64,000 nucleotides of DNA from Nioella sp965215655 (GTDB taxonomy: Bacteria > Pseudomonadota > Alphaproteobacteria > Rhodobacterales > Rhodobacteraceae), in contig NZ_OZ244111.1 of assembly GCF_965215655.1 (NCBI RefSeq), positions 3,348,001-3,412,000 on the forward strand, in the 5' to 3' direction. Shown here piece by piece: positions 34,265 to 41,685 of the stretch (within the stretch, counting starts at the first letter, position 1; every line of letters begins with the position of its first letter). Made by a program: the position numbers and the translations under genes. Under the pieces are notes generated by a model, which ran no database searches, had not been told where the DNA came from, and saw only the letters and a list, made by a program, of their open reading frames with translations.

Positions 34265-35578
34265 TCAGACGAAGCGGTTCACAACGTTTTCAAGGTACTC
34301 CTGCTTGCCGGATACGGGCGCGGGGTTGATCCCCTCGGCCTCGACCCGCGCGGCGATATCCTCCAGCGAGCGGTCGCCGTTCAGCATCGCCTGCGCCTCG
34401 GGCGCGGCCCACCCGGCATAGCGATCCTCGACGAAGCCCGGCAGGGTTCCGTCCTCGATCATCGCGGCGGCAGCTTTAAGACCGCGTGCGCAGATATCCA
34501 TGCCGCCGATATGGGCGATCAGCAGGTCCTCCGGGTCCAGCGACTGGCGGCGCAGCTTTGCGTCGAAATTGGTGCCGCCTGTGGTGAACCCGCCATCCTG
34601 CAGGATGTGGTAATAGGCCAGCGCGACCTCAGGCACATTGTTGGGGAACTGGTCGGTGTCCCAGCCGGACTGATAGTCGTTCCGGTTCATGTCGATCGAA
34701 CCAAGGATGCCAAGCGCCGAGGCGAGCGCAATCTCGTGCTCAAAACTGTGGCCCGCCAGAATGGCGTGGCCCTGCTCGATATTCACCTTCACCTCGCCCT
34801 CCAGCCCGTGGCGCTTGAGGAAGCCGTAGACCGTGGCGACATCGTAATCATACTGGTGCTTGGTGGGTTCCTGCGGCTTGGGTTCGATCAGGATCGCGCC
34901 GTCGAAACCGATCTTGTGCTTGTAGTCCACCACCATGTTCAGGAACCGCCCGAACTGCGCGTCTTCTTGCGCGAGGTTGGTGTTGAGCAGCGTCTCATAG
35001 CCTTCGCGCCCACCCCACAGCACGTAGTTTTCGCCCCCCAACCGGTGCGTCGCGTCCATGCAGGATTTCACCGTCGCGGCGGCGAAGGCGAAGACATCCG
35101 GGTCCGGGTTCGTCGCGGCCCCCGCCATGAAGCGGCGGTTGGAGAACATGTTGGCCGTGCCCCACAGCAGCTTCACCCCGGTCTGCTCCATCTTCTCGGC
35201 GAAGTAATCCGCGATCTGGTTCAGCGTATCGCGGTTCTCGGCAAAGCTTGCCCCATCGGGGCGGATGTCGAAGTCGTGGAAGCAGAAATAGGGCACTTTC
35301 AACAGGCTGAACATCTCGAAGGCCACGTCGGCCTTGAGCTTCGATTGCGCCATGGTGTCACCGGGAAACCATGGCCGTTCAAAGGTTTGCCCGCCGAACG
35401 GGTCATTCCCCGGCCAGACGAAATTGTGCCAGTAGCAGGCGGCGAAGCGCAGGTGATCTTCCATGCGCTTGCCCAAGACGACCTCATCGGGGTCATAGTG
35501 GCGGAAGGCCAGCGGGTTGGCGCTGTCGGCGCCTTCGAACGGGATCTCGGTGATATCTTTGAAAAAGCCGGTGCTCAT
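34265..35578 (-). CDS. xylA: xylose isomerase
   Basis: A 437-residue class II xylose isomerase: N-terminal YDPDEVVLGKRMEDHLRFA, catalytic histidine in YFCFHDFDIRP (about residue 100), the WGGREGYETLLNTN motif (~188), metal-binding GFDGAILIEPKPQEPTKHQYD (residue ~227, shown in part as ILIEPKPQEP) and NIEQGHAILAGHSFEHE (~263). It converts D-xylose to D-xylulose in the cytoplasm. The gene starts in a 4-base overlap with xylB and runs into galM, forming a xylose operon. Length equals that of Escherichia coli XylA. Confidence 0.96.
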   Translation of the reverse strand: MSTGFFKDITEIPFEGADSANPLAFRHYDPDEVVLGKRMEDHLRFAACYWHNFVWPGNDPFGGQTFERPWFPGDTMAQSKLKADVAFEMFSLLKVPYFCFHDFDIRPDGASFAENRDTLNQIADYFAEKMEQTGVKLLWGTANMFSNRRFMAGAATNPDPDVFAFAAATVKSCMDATHRLGGENYVLWGGREGYETLLNTNLAQEDAQFGRFLNMVVDYKHKIGFDGAILIEPKPQEPTKHQYDYDVATVYGFLKRHGLEGEVKVNIEQGHAILAGHSFEHEIALASALGILGSIDMNRNDYQSGWDTDQFPNNVPEVALAYYHILQDGGFTTGGTNFDAKLRRQSLDPEDLLIAHIGGMDICARGLKAAAAMIEDGTLPGFVEDRYAGWAAPEAQAMLNGDRSLEDIAARVEAEGINPAPVSGKQEYLENVVNRFV

Positions 35579-37026
35579 GTCATTGCAGCCTTGATAGAGG
35601 GGTAAAGGGCGCGGTAGCGGGCGTAGCTTTCGTCGTAAGCCCCCTGCAAATCCGCGCGGGGATCGATGGTTTCCGCCACTTGCGGAGGGGTCATTGTGTC
35701 GTGGATATCGGCCCCGTCGGCAGCCATGCCAAGCCGCGCCGCGCCAAGCGCCGCGCCGAATTCACCCTTGGCGGGCAGGCGCAGGGGAAGGCCCAAAATC
35801 GTGGCAAGGCTTTCCAGCCAGAACCGCGACTGCGTGCCGCCGCCGATGGCAAGGACCGAGTCGAGCCTTGTGCCCGTGGATTTCAGCGCCTCCAGCGAAT
35901 CCCGGAGCGCGAAACTGACGCCTTCCATGACGGATTGGGTCAAGTTTTGTTGGTTGGATCCGATGTCGAGACCGACGAAGGCACCGCGGATATCGGCGTC
36001 ATTATGGGGCGTCCGTTCGCCTGACAAGTAAGGCAGGAAGAGCGTGCCCGATGGGCCAGAGATCGTGTCAGGCAAGCGGCCAGCCAGCGTGGCGGGGCTG
36101 TCGTTCAGGGTCTTGGCCAGCCAGTTCAGGCAGTCGGTCGCGGCCAGGATCACGCCCATCTGATACCAGGTGTCCGGCACCGCGTGGCAGAAGCTGTGAA
36201 CGGCGGTTTCGGGGGCAGGCGCGAAGCTGTCCTTCGCGGCCAGCAACACGCCCGAGGTGCCGAGCGAGACGAAGCCGTCGCCCTCGCGGAAGCAGCCCAC
36301 ACCGCAGGCCGCAACGGCATTGTCGCCGCCGCCACCGGCCACGACGACGGGGCCGGAAATGCCCCATTCGGCGGCCAGCTCGGCGCGCAATTGGCCCGAA
36401 CCTTCGCTGCCTTCTACCAGTCGCGGCATCTGGTCGGGGCGCATGTGACCGGCCTCCAGCAACGCGGGCGACCAGTCACGCATGCCAACGTCGAGCCAAC
36501 TGGTTCCGGCCGCGTCGGACATATCAGACACATGCTCTCCCGTCAGCCAGAGGCGCAGATAATCCTTTGGAAGCAGCACTTTGGTGACCTGAGCGAAGAT
36601 CTCGGGCTCATGTTTCTCGACCCACAGCAGCTTGGGTGCAGTAAAGCCGGGAAAGACGATATTGCCCGACAGATCGCGCACGCCGGGGGTTGCATCCAGC
36701 GCCGCCGCCTCTGCATGGGACCTTGTATCGTTCCACAGGATGCAGGGCCGAAGCACATTGTCCGCTGCATCCAACAACGTCGCGCCATGCATCTGACCTG
36801 ACAAACCGATGCCGCGAACGGCGGACAGGGCATCTGGCGCATCCGTCTTCAGCTTGGCCACTGCCGCGCGACATGCGTCGACCCAATGGGCCGGATCCTG
36901 TTCGCTGTGGCCGGGCGCGGGGTGGCTGACAGGGGCTGCCTGTTCTGCCGCGGCGACAAGCGTGCCATCGGCATCGACCAGCACTGCCCGCAGGCCGGAC
37001 GTGCCCAGATCCAATCCGAGATACAT
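35575..37026 (-). CDS. xylB: xylulokinase
   Basis: A 483-residue FGGY kinase: N-terminal MYLGLDLGTSGLRAVLVD phosphate loop, the sugar-binding GLSGQMHGATLLD (about residue 75), VVAGGGGDNAVAACGVG (~250) and YLSGERTPHNDADIRGAF (~330). It phosphorylates D-xylulose for the pentose phosphate pathway. ATG 37026 is chosen because MYLGLDLGTSG matches XylB and GGGAGGA lies 5 bases upstream; in-frame ATGs at 37038 and 37059 would add short tails. An operator-like site lies 35 bases upstream. First gene of xylB-xylA-galM-peroxidase. Confidence 0.95.
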   Translation of the reverse strand: MYLGLDLGTSGLRAVLVDADGTLVAAAEQAAPVSHPAPGHSEQDPAHWVDACRAAVAKLKTDAPDALSAVRGIGLSGQMHGATLLDAADNVLRPCILWNDTRSHAEAAALDATPGVRDLSGNIVFPGFTAPKLLWVEKHEPEIFAQVTKVLLPKDYLRLWLTGEHVSDMSDAAGTSWLDVGMRDWSPALLEAGHMRPDQMPRLVEGSEGSGQLRAELAAEWGISGPVVVAGGGGDNAVAACGVGCFREGDGFVSLGTSGVLLAAKDSFAPAPETAVHSFCHAVPDTWYQMGVILAATDCLNWLAKTLNDSPATLAGRLPDTISGPSGTLFLPYLSGERTPHNDADIRGAFVGLDIGSNQQNLTQSVMEGVSFALRDSLEALKSTGTRLDSVLAIGGGTQSRFWLESLATILGLPLRLPAKGEFGAALGAARLGMAADGADIHDTMTPPQVAETIDPRADLQGAYDESYARYRALYPSIKAAMT

Positions 37027-37060
37027 GGGTCCTCCCATGGCGTCCTCCCCGGTCGCCATA

Positions 37061-37085
37061 TTTATTTTGATTGGTAAATTAATTT
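37061..37085 (-). promoter_or_regulatory. putative ROK (XylR) operator upstream of xylB
   Basis: On the plus strand the site begins TTTATTTTGATTGGTAAATT, followed by AATTT, and shows TTTATTT/AAATTAA arms as an imperfect inverted repeat. It resembles the sites at 29068-29090 and 29147-29169 near xylF and the ROK gene. It sits about 35 bases upstream of the xylB start. Confidence 0.65.
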
Positions 37086-37133
37086 CACGGAGCGCGGCGT
37101 GAGTCAAGTCCCCGCATCTCTCCCCGGCACCAA

Positions 37134-37191
37134 AAACAGGGGGGGTGCCATGCGTACACCCCCTGTACACCCCCCGTACACCCCTCGTGCA
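37134..37191 (-). repeat. 58-bp GTGTAC-rich intergenic repeat, copy B
   Basis: The reverse complement of 37134-37191 matches copy A at 10708-10765 with about three to four differences: three GTGTAC words between G-runs, then a GGGGGTG/CACCCCC hairpin and here a TTTTT tail. It lies 68 bases after the dctM stop, reading in the dctM direction, beyond a separate terminator at 37203-37234, and upstream of the xylB promoter. No gene is seen in the rest of 37086-37258. Confidence 0.8.
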
Positions 37192-37202
37192 TACCAAACG
37201 CG

Positions 37203-37234
37203 AAAACGGCGACCTGGGATATTCCGGGCCGCCG
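37203..37234 (-). terminator. terminator after the TRAP large-permease gene
   Basis: On the minus strand CGGCGGCC (37234-37227) pairs with GGTCGCCG (37214-37207), with one G-U pair, and is followed by TTTTCG. It lies 25 bases after the dctM stop. Confidence 0.65.
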
Positions 37235-37258
37235 CTTCCATTCTTTTACAAGATTAAA

Positions 37259-38659
37259 TCACATCTGGCTTGGCAGCCACAGCACGATCCAGGGGAACGC
37301 CACCAACAGAGCGATGGTGATCGCGTCGGCGATGAAGAAGGGCGTCACCCCCTTGAACACGTCCTGCACGCTGAGGTCATCGCGCACGCCGGCCACCACG
37401 AAGCAGTTGAGGCCAATGGGCGGCGTGATCAGGCAGAACTCTGCCATCTTCACCACGAGGATGCCGAACCAGACCGCGCACATGGTGCCGGACATGCCGA
37501 AGGTGCTGGCCTCTGCCGTCACGTTCATGCCGCCATTGAGCGCCATGACCGCCGGGAACACCACGGGCAGCGTCAGCAGCAGCATTCCGATTGCGTCCAT
37601 GAACATGCCGAGCACCGCATAGGCCAGCAGAATGCAGATCAGAATCAGCATTGGTGACATCTCCAGTGTCGTCAGCCAGTCTGCGAAGGCCCCCGGCAGG
37701 TCAGCGAAACCCAGGAAGCGGACGTAGATCAGCACGCCCCAGATGATCGTGAAGATCATCACCGAAAGCTTGGCGGTTTCCAGCAGCGCCTCTTTCAGCT
37801 GCGGCCAGCGCATGCCGCGATAGAGCGCCATAAGGAAGACGATGAACGCACCGATCGCGCCGCCTTCCGTCGGGGTGCCCCAGGCATCGCCGCCGAAGGG
37901 GTTGTAGACGAAGAAAATGATAATCACGACGACCGCCACAATCGGCAGCGCAGGCGGCAAGGAGGTGAAGCGTTCCTTCCAGGTGAAGCCGGTCACGGGC
38001 GGGCCGAAGTTCTTCAGCGTCATGGCCATGCCGACGATCAGGAGCGTATAGACCACCGCAGAAAACACACCGGGTATGAAGCCCGCCAACAGCAAGCGGC
38101 CCACATCCTGTTCCACGATGATCGCGTAGATCACGAGAATGGCGGAGGGCGGGATCAGCGAAGCGAGTGTACCGGCCGCTGCCACGACGCCCGCCGCGAA
38201 GCGCTTGTCATAGCCCACGGCCAGCATTTCCGGGATCGCGATACGGGCGAAGACGGCAGATGTGGCGACCGAGGCCCCCGACACGGCGGCAAAGCCTGCG
38301 GTGGCGAAGACAGTCGAGACAGCCAAGCCCCCCGGAACCCAGGCGAACCAGCGCTTGGCGGCCTCGAACAGCGCCTTGGTCAGCCCTGCGTGATAGGCGA
38401 GATAGCCGATCAGGATGAAAGTGGGGATGAGGCTGAGCGCCTGGCTGGAGATTTTCGAATGGGGCACCTGGCCCGCGGTTTTTACCGCGACGGTCAGCGC
38501 CCATAGGAAATCCTCGGGGTCGTAGCCCCGGCGGCTCCAGAAGATCCAGATCAGGCCGACGAGACCCGAGAGACCAGCGGCGAAGGCCACGCGCATGCCG
38601 AGGATGACAAGCACCAGCATGCCGCCCGAGACGATGAGGCCGATTTGAATGGGTTCCAT
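37259..38659 (-). CDS. dctM: TRAP transporter large permease
   Basis: A 466-residue, very hydrophobic DctM/SiaM-type protein with about twelve membrane segments. Landmarks are LIPTFILIGYLAYHAGL (about residue 85), VSGASVATSAVFARIAIPEM (~125), the family loop ASLIPPSAILVIYAIIVEQDVG (~165, shown in part as LIPPSAILVIYAIIV) and a C-terminal ITPPIGLNCFVV (~410). It is the ion-driven channel of a TRAP uptake system. ATG 38659 was chosen because the additional upstream codons are not hydrophobic. It follows dctQ by 13 bases. Confidence 0.92.
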   Translation of the reverse strand: MEPIQIGLIVSGGMLVLVILGMRVAFAAGLSGLVGLIWIFWSRRGYDPEDFLWALTVAVKTAGQVPHSKISSQALSLIPTFILIGYLAYHAGLTKALFEAAKRWFAWVPGGLAVSTVFATAGFAAVSGASVATSAVFARIAIPEMLAVGYDKRFAAGVVAAAGTLASLIPPSAILVIYAIIVEQDVGRLLLAGFIPGVFSAVVYTLLIVGMAMTLKNFGPPVTGFTWKERFTSLPPALPIVAVVVIIIFFVYNPFGGDAWGTPTEGGAIGAFIVFLMALYRGMRWPQLKEALLETAKLSVMIFTIIWGVLIYVRFLGFADLPGAFADWLTTLEMSPMLILICILLAYAVLGMFMDAIGMLLLTLPVVFPAVMALNGGMNVTAEASTFGMSGTMCAVWFGILVVKMAEFCLITPPIGLNCFVVAGVRDDLSVQDVFKGVTPFFIADAITIALLVAFPWIVLWLPSQM

Positions 38660-38672
38660 GATCCTGTCCCCC

Positions 38673-39305
38673 TCAGTCGTCGCGGCCGGAAACCTGGGCG
38701 GCTTCCATCGCGGCTTGGGTGGCGGCATCGGCGTGCAAAGGAACCCCCACGGGCTGCTCTTCGCCCCGGATCAGCGCCCGACCATAGACGAACACCTGCA
38801 ACGCAAGACGCAGGCAGATGACGAAGAAGGCCACCGGCACCACCAGCTTCGCGGGCCAGAGCGGCAGGCGGATATCCATGGAACTGTCGCGGCTCCACCA
38901 AGGTTCGTTGAAGTCGAAACTGCGCTGGAAATGCGCCCAGGACCCCCAGACAAGCAGCACCATCAGGATCAGGATTGCCAGCGTGGTGACGAACTCCGCC
39001 GCCCACATGGGCCGCCCGCGCAGATTGCCGACCAGCAGGTCCATGCGGATATGGCCGCCTTCGCGCTGCGTATAGGCGATGCCCATGATCGCAATCAGCG
39101 GCATGGCCTGTTCGATCCAGTCCACGTAACCGGGGATCGGCTGAGAAAAGAAGTTGCGCCCGCCGACCGAGATCACGGCGAGGATCATCAGCGAAAAGAC
39201 CGCGAGGCCACTGACCAACGCCATCTTGCGCTCCAGCCACAGCAGGGATTGGTCGAGACGGCTGACGAAGCTGTCATCGGACAGCACGAGGGAAGCTCCG
39301 GCCAT
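38673..39305 (-). CDS. dctQ: TRAP transporter small permease
   Basis: A 210-residue DctQ-type protein with four membrane segments (about residues 30-50, 65-85, 105-125, 150-170). The family motif around YVDWIEQAMPLIAIMGIAYTQREGGHIRMDLL is seen near residues 65-95. It associates with DctM in the membrane and lies between dctP and dctM, separated from dctP by an 82-base gap with a strong hairpin terminator. Confidence 0.88.
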   Translation of the reverse strand: MAGASLVLSDDSFVSRLDQSLLWLERKMALVSGLAVFSLMILAVISVGGRNFFSQPIPGYVDWIEQAMPLIAIMGIAYTQREGGHIRMDLLVGNLRGRPMWAAEFVTTLAILILMVLLVWGSWAHFQRSFDFNEPWWSRDSSMDIRLPLWPAKLVVPVAFFVICLRLALQVFVYGRALIRGEEQPVGVPLHADAATQAAMEAAQVSGRDD

Positions 39306-39337
39306 TTATGGCTCTCCTTGAATGGATGTTCCCGAAA

Positions 39338-39372
39338 GAAAAACCCCGCCCGAAGCCTGTCCGGGCGGGGTT
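39338..39372 (-). terminator. intercistronic terminator/attenuator between dctP and dctQ
   Basis: On the minus strand CCCCGCCCG (39370-39362) pairs with CGGGCGGGG (39352-39344) around a 9-base loop and is followed by TTTTTC. It lies 16 bases after the dctP stop and before dctQ, so partial readthrough would favour the binding protein over the permeases. Confidence 0.85.
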
Positions 39373-39387
39373 GTCAGGCAGCCAGAC

Positions 39388-40398
39388 TCAGTTGCCCTCG
39401 GCGATCAGGCCGGTGACGAAATCGTAGAGCTCCTGCGCGGGCAGACCGCGGGCGGTATTCTCCTCGATCCAGGCGGCAGCAGCGGGGGCGGCAGCGGCTT
39501 CACGGAAGGCTGCAAGCTCAGCGTCGCCGAAGGTGATCCGCTCGATCCCGCGTTCGTCCAGCGCCGGGCCCCATGCGGCCATGGTTTGATCGTTGTAGTA
39601 GTCGAGATAGTGCTGCATAGCCTCGTCCACGGCACCCATCAGGATCTCGCGTTCAGCATCCGACAGGGCGTCGAGCGCGTCGGTATTCACCACGACCGGG
39701 CAGTTCACGGTGCCGGGGTTGAGGTTGGTGGTCCACCACTCGCCGGATTCGATGGTGCCGAACGACATGTGCGCGTGGGGGGCGAAGCTGACGGCCTGCA
39801 CGACGCCGCTATCGAGCGCCTGGCGCACTTCGGTCGCGGTCATCGAGGTGGGGACAGCGCCAATCGCGGACATTGCGGCCCCTATCCCGCCGGTTGCCCG
39901 AACGGCCATACCGGCGAAGTCTTCGACCGACGACGGCGCATCGCCCCGACCGACGAAATTGTACTGCGGCAGCGGCGAGGGCATCAGCAGCGTCGCGTTC
40001 CAGCGGGCGAGGTCAGCCACGACAGCAGGATGCTGATAGAGCGCCATGGACACCTCGGCCTCCTGCTCCAGCGAGCTCATGCCAAGGAAGGGCAGTTCCA
40101 GCACCGTGATCGAGGGGTTCTTGTCGGCGTGGTAGCCGGCGCAGAACTGGGCCATTTCGAAGGCACCGATGGAAATACCATCGAGGTTCTCGCGGTTGCC
40201 CGACAGGCCGCCATAGGAAATGTTCATGGTGAAGTCGCCGCCCGAGCGTTCAGCGACCAGTTCCGCCAGCCGTTCCACATGTTCAGTAAACGCGCGGCGC
40301 GCGCCCCAGACAGAGACGTTCCATTCGGTGGCAAGTGCCTCGGCTGCGAAGCCAACGGTCACGGCGGCCACTGCGGTGGCCGTGAGTGTCTTTTTCAT
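39388..40398 (-). CDS. dctP: TRAP transporter solute-binding protein, DctP family
   Basis: A 336-residue periplasmic binding protein with a signal peptide ending near ALAT (residues 1-24). The mature part shows TRAP features: MAVRATGGIGAAMSAIGAVPTSM contains the conserved arginine that binds a carboxylate, and MTATEVRQALDSGVVQA follows. The ligand is therefore probably an organic acid. ATG 40398 follows GGGAGGAC. It is the first TRAP gene, 120 bases after the amidohydrolase, with a palindrome upstream, so it likely has its own promoter. Confidence 0.9.
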   Translation of the reverse strand: MKKTLTATAVAAVTVGFAAEALATEWNVSVWGARRAFTEHVERLAELVAERSGGDFTMNISYGGLSGNRENLDGISIGAFEMAQFCAGYHADKNPSITVLELPFLGMSSLEQEAEVSMALYQHPAVVADLARWNATLLMPSPLPQYNFVGRGDAPSSVEDFAGMAVRATGGIGAAMSAIGAVPTSMTATEVRQALDSGVVQAVSFAPHAHMSFGTIESGEWWTTNLNPGTVNCPVVVNTDALDALSDAEREILMGAVDEAMQHYLDYYNDQTMAAWGPALDERGIERITFGDAELAAFREAAAAPAAAAWIEENTARGLPAQELYDFVTGLIAEGN

Positions 40399-40500
40399 GA
40401 TGTCCTCCCAATTGATCACACGTTTCGTGGATGGGAGAAGTATGGGGGATCGCCCGCGCGCCTGCCTATGAAGGAAATTGCGCGCATGGGCGACCCCGGC

Positions 40501-40516
40501 CTGCGGAATTCCGCAG
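40501..40516. promoter_or_regulatory. 16-bp perfect palindrome, candidate DctD-binding site
   Basis: CTGCGGAATTCCGCAG is fully self-complementary. It lies 2 bases after the amidohydrolase gene and about 103 bases upstream of dctP. It resembles the TGCGGAAnTCCGCA-type elements I recall for DctD. No clear -24/-12 sigma-54 promoter is visible between it and dctP. Confidence 0.6.
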
Positions 40517-40518
40517 GG

Positions 40519-41658
40519 TCAGGCTTCGGGCAGTCGGGCGCGGGCGATGGCGGCATGGACCTGCGCCCCGTGGATCAGGGCGGCGTCGTTGAAATCGTAA
40601 TCCGGGGCGTGCAGGGGGGCGCTGCTTTCGCCATTGCCGATGAAGGCGAAGCAGCCGGGGACATGGGTCAGGAAGCGGGCGAAATCCTCCGATCCCGTCA
40701 TGGGTTCTGGGCGGGTCTGGGTGGCTTCCGAAACCGGCGCGGCGCCCTGCATCATCGCCTCTGCCAGCTCCGGGTCATTGATCGTGGGCACGAATTCGCG
40801 GTTGTATCTGACCTGCACCTCGATGCCGTATTGGGTGGCGATGCCTGCTGCGATCCGGCGCATTTCTTCTTCAATCTTGGCTGAGACATCCGGGCTGAAA
40901 CTGCGCGCATCGCCAAGGATGCAGGCGTGACCAGGCAGCGCGTTTCGGGTGCCGTCGGTGATGAGTTCAGTGACCGAGACGACGGCGGTCTGCGTCGGCG
41001 CGATGCGGCGCGAAACGATGGTTTGCAGGTCCATAACCAGCGCGCAGGCGGGCACCATGACCTCTCGCCCCCAATGGGGGGATGAGGCGTGGCCGCCCTG
41101 CCCGGTCAGCGTGATCTCGAAGATGTCCTCGGCGGACATGATCGGACCGGGGCGGGTTTCGAAATGTCCCACGGGCAGGCCGGGCATGTTGTGGAGACCA
41201 TAGACTTCATCGAAGGGAAAGCGCTCCATCAGGCCATCGTTCAGCATGGAAAGCGCCCCCTGCCCCCATTCCTCTGCCGGCTGGAAGAGGAAGCGGATGG
41301 TGCCGTCGAAGCCGCCCTCTTCAGCCAGCAGTTTCGCCGCGCCAAGCAGCATGGACGTGTGCCCGTCATGGCCGCAGGCATGCATCGTGCCGGGGGTTTC
41401 CGAGGCATAGTCCGCGCCGGTGGTTTCGGTGATCCTGAGCGCGTCCATGTCGGCGCGGAGCGCAATGGCCCGGTTTGACGTGCCGCGCTTCAGGGTGCCG
41501 ACGACGCCTGTACCGCCGATGCATTCCGCAACCTCCAGCCCGAAACCACGAAGCGTTTCGGCCACGAAGGCCGCCGTGCGGGTTTCTTCGAACCCGAATT
41601 CAGGATGGCGGTGCAGATCGTGCCGCCACTGGGTCATTTGTCGTTCGAGGTCTTTCAT
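40519..41658 (-). CDS. M20-family amidohydrolase (hippurate hydrolase-like)
   Basis: A 379-residue M20D peptidase/amidohydrolase. Metal-ligand motifs are HACGHDGHTSMLLGAA (about residue 95), FQPAEEWGQGA (~130) with the catalytic glutamate, and a late histidine near HAPDYDFND (~357). Such enzymes split N-acyl amino acids, hippurate, indole-acetyl conjugates or similar amides. It follows dctD by 27 bases and precedes dctP. In the dctBD-TRAP setting it may release or process the acid taken up. There is no signal peptide, so it acts in the cytoplasm. Confidence 0.9.
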   Translation of the reverse strand: MKDLERQMTQWRHDLHRHPEFGFEETRTAAFVAETLRGFGLEVAECIGGTGVVGTLKRGTSNRAIALRADMDALRITETTGADYASETPGTMHACGHDGHTSMLLGAAKLLAEEGGFDGTIRFLFQPAEEWGQGALSMLNDGLMERFPFDEVYGLHNMPGLPVGHFETRPGPIMSAEDIFEITLTGQGGHASSPHWGREVMVPACALVMDLQTIVSRRIAPTQTAVVSVTELITDGTRNALPGHACILGDARSFSPDVSAKIEEEMRRIAAGIATQYGIEVQVRYNREFVPTINDPELAEAMMQGAAPVSEATQTRPEPMTGSEDFARFLTHVPGCFAFIGNGESSAPLHAPDYDFNDAALIHGAQVHAAIARARLPEA

Positions 41659-41685
41659 GGGCGCTCCCTTTCACAAGCGACCAGA

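Noticed and set aside
37027..37197. 57-residue N-terminal extension of xylulokinase
   Set aside because: The extension translates the 58-bp repeat and the promoter region, while the conserved MYLGLDLGTSG start has its own ribosome site.
40399..40500. Sigma-54 promoter for dctP
   Set aside because: No convincing TGGCAC-N5-TTGC was found by eye; GC-rich partial matches such as AGGCAGGCGCGCGGGC lack the -12 element.
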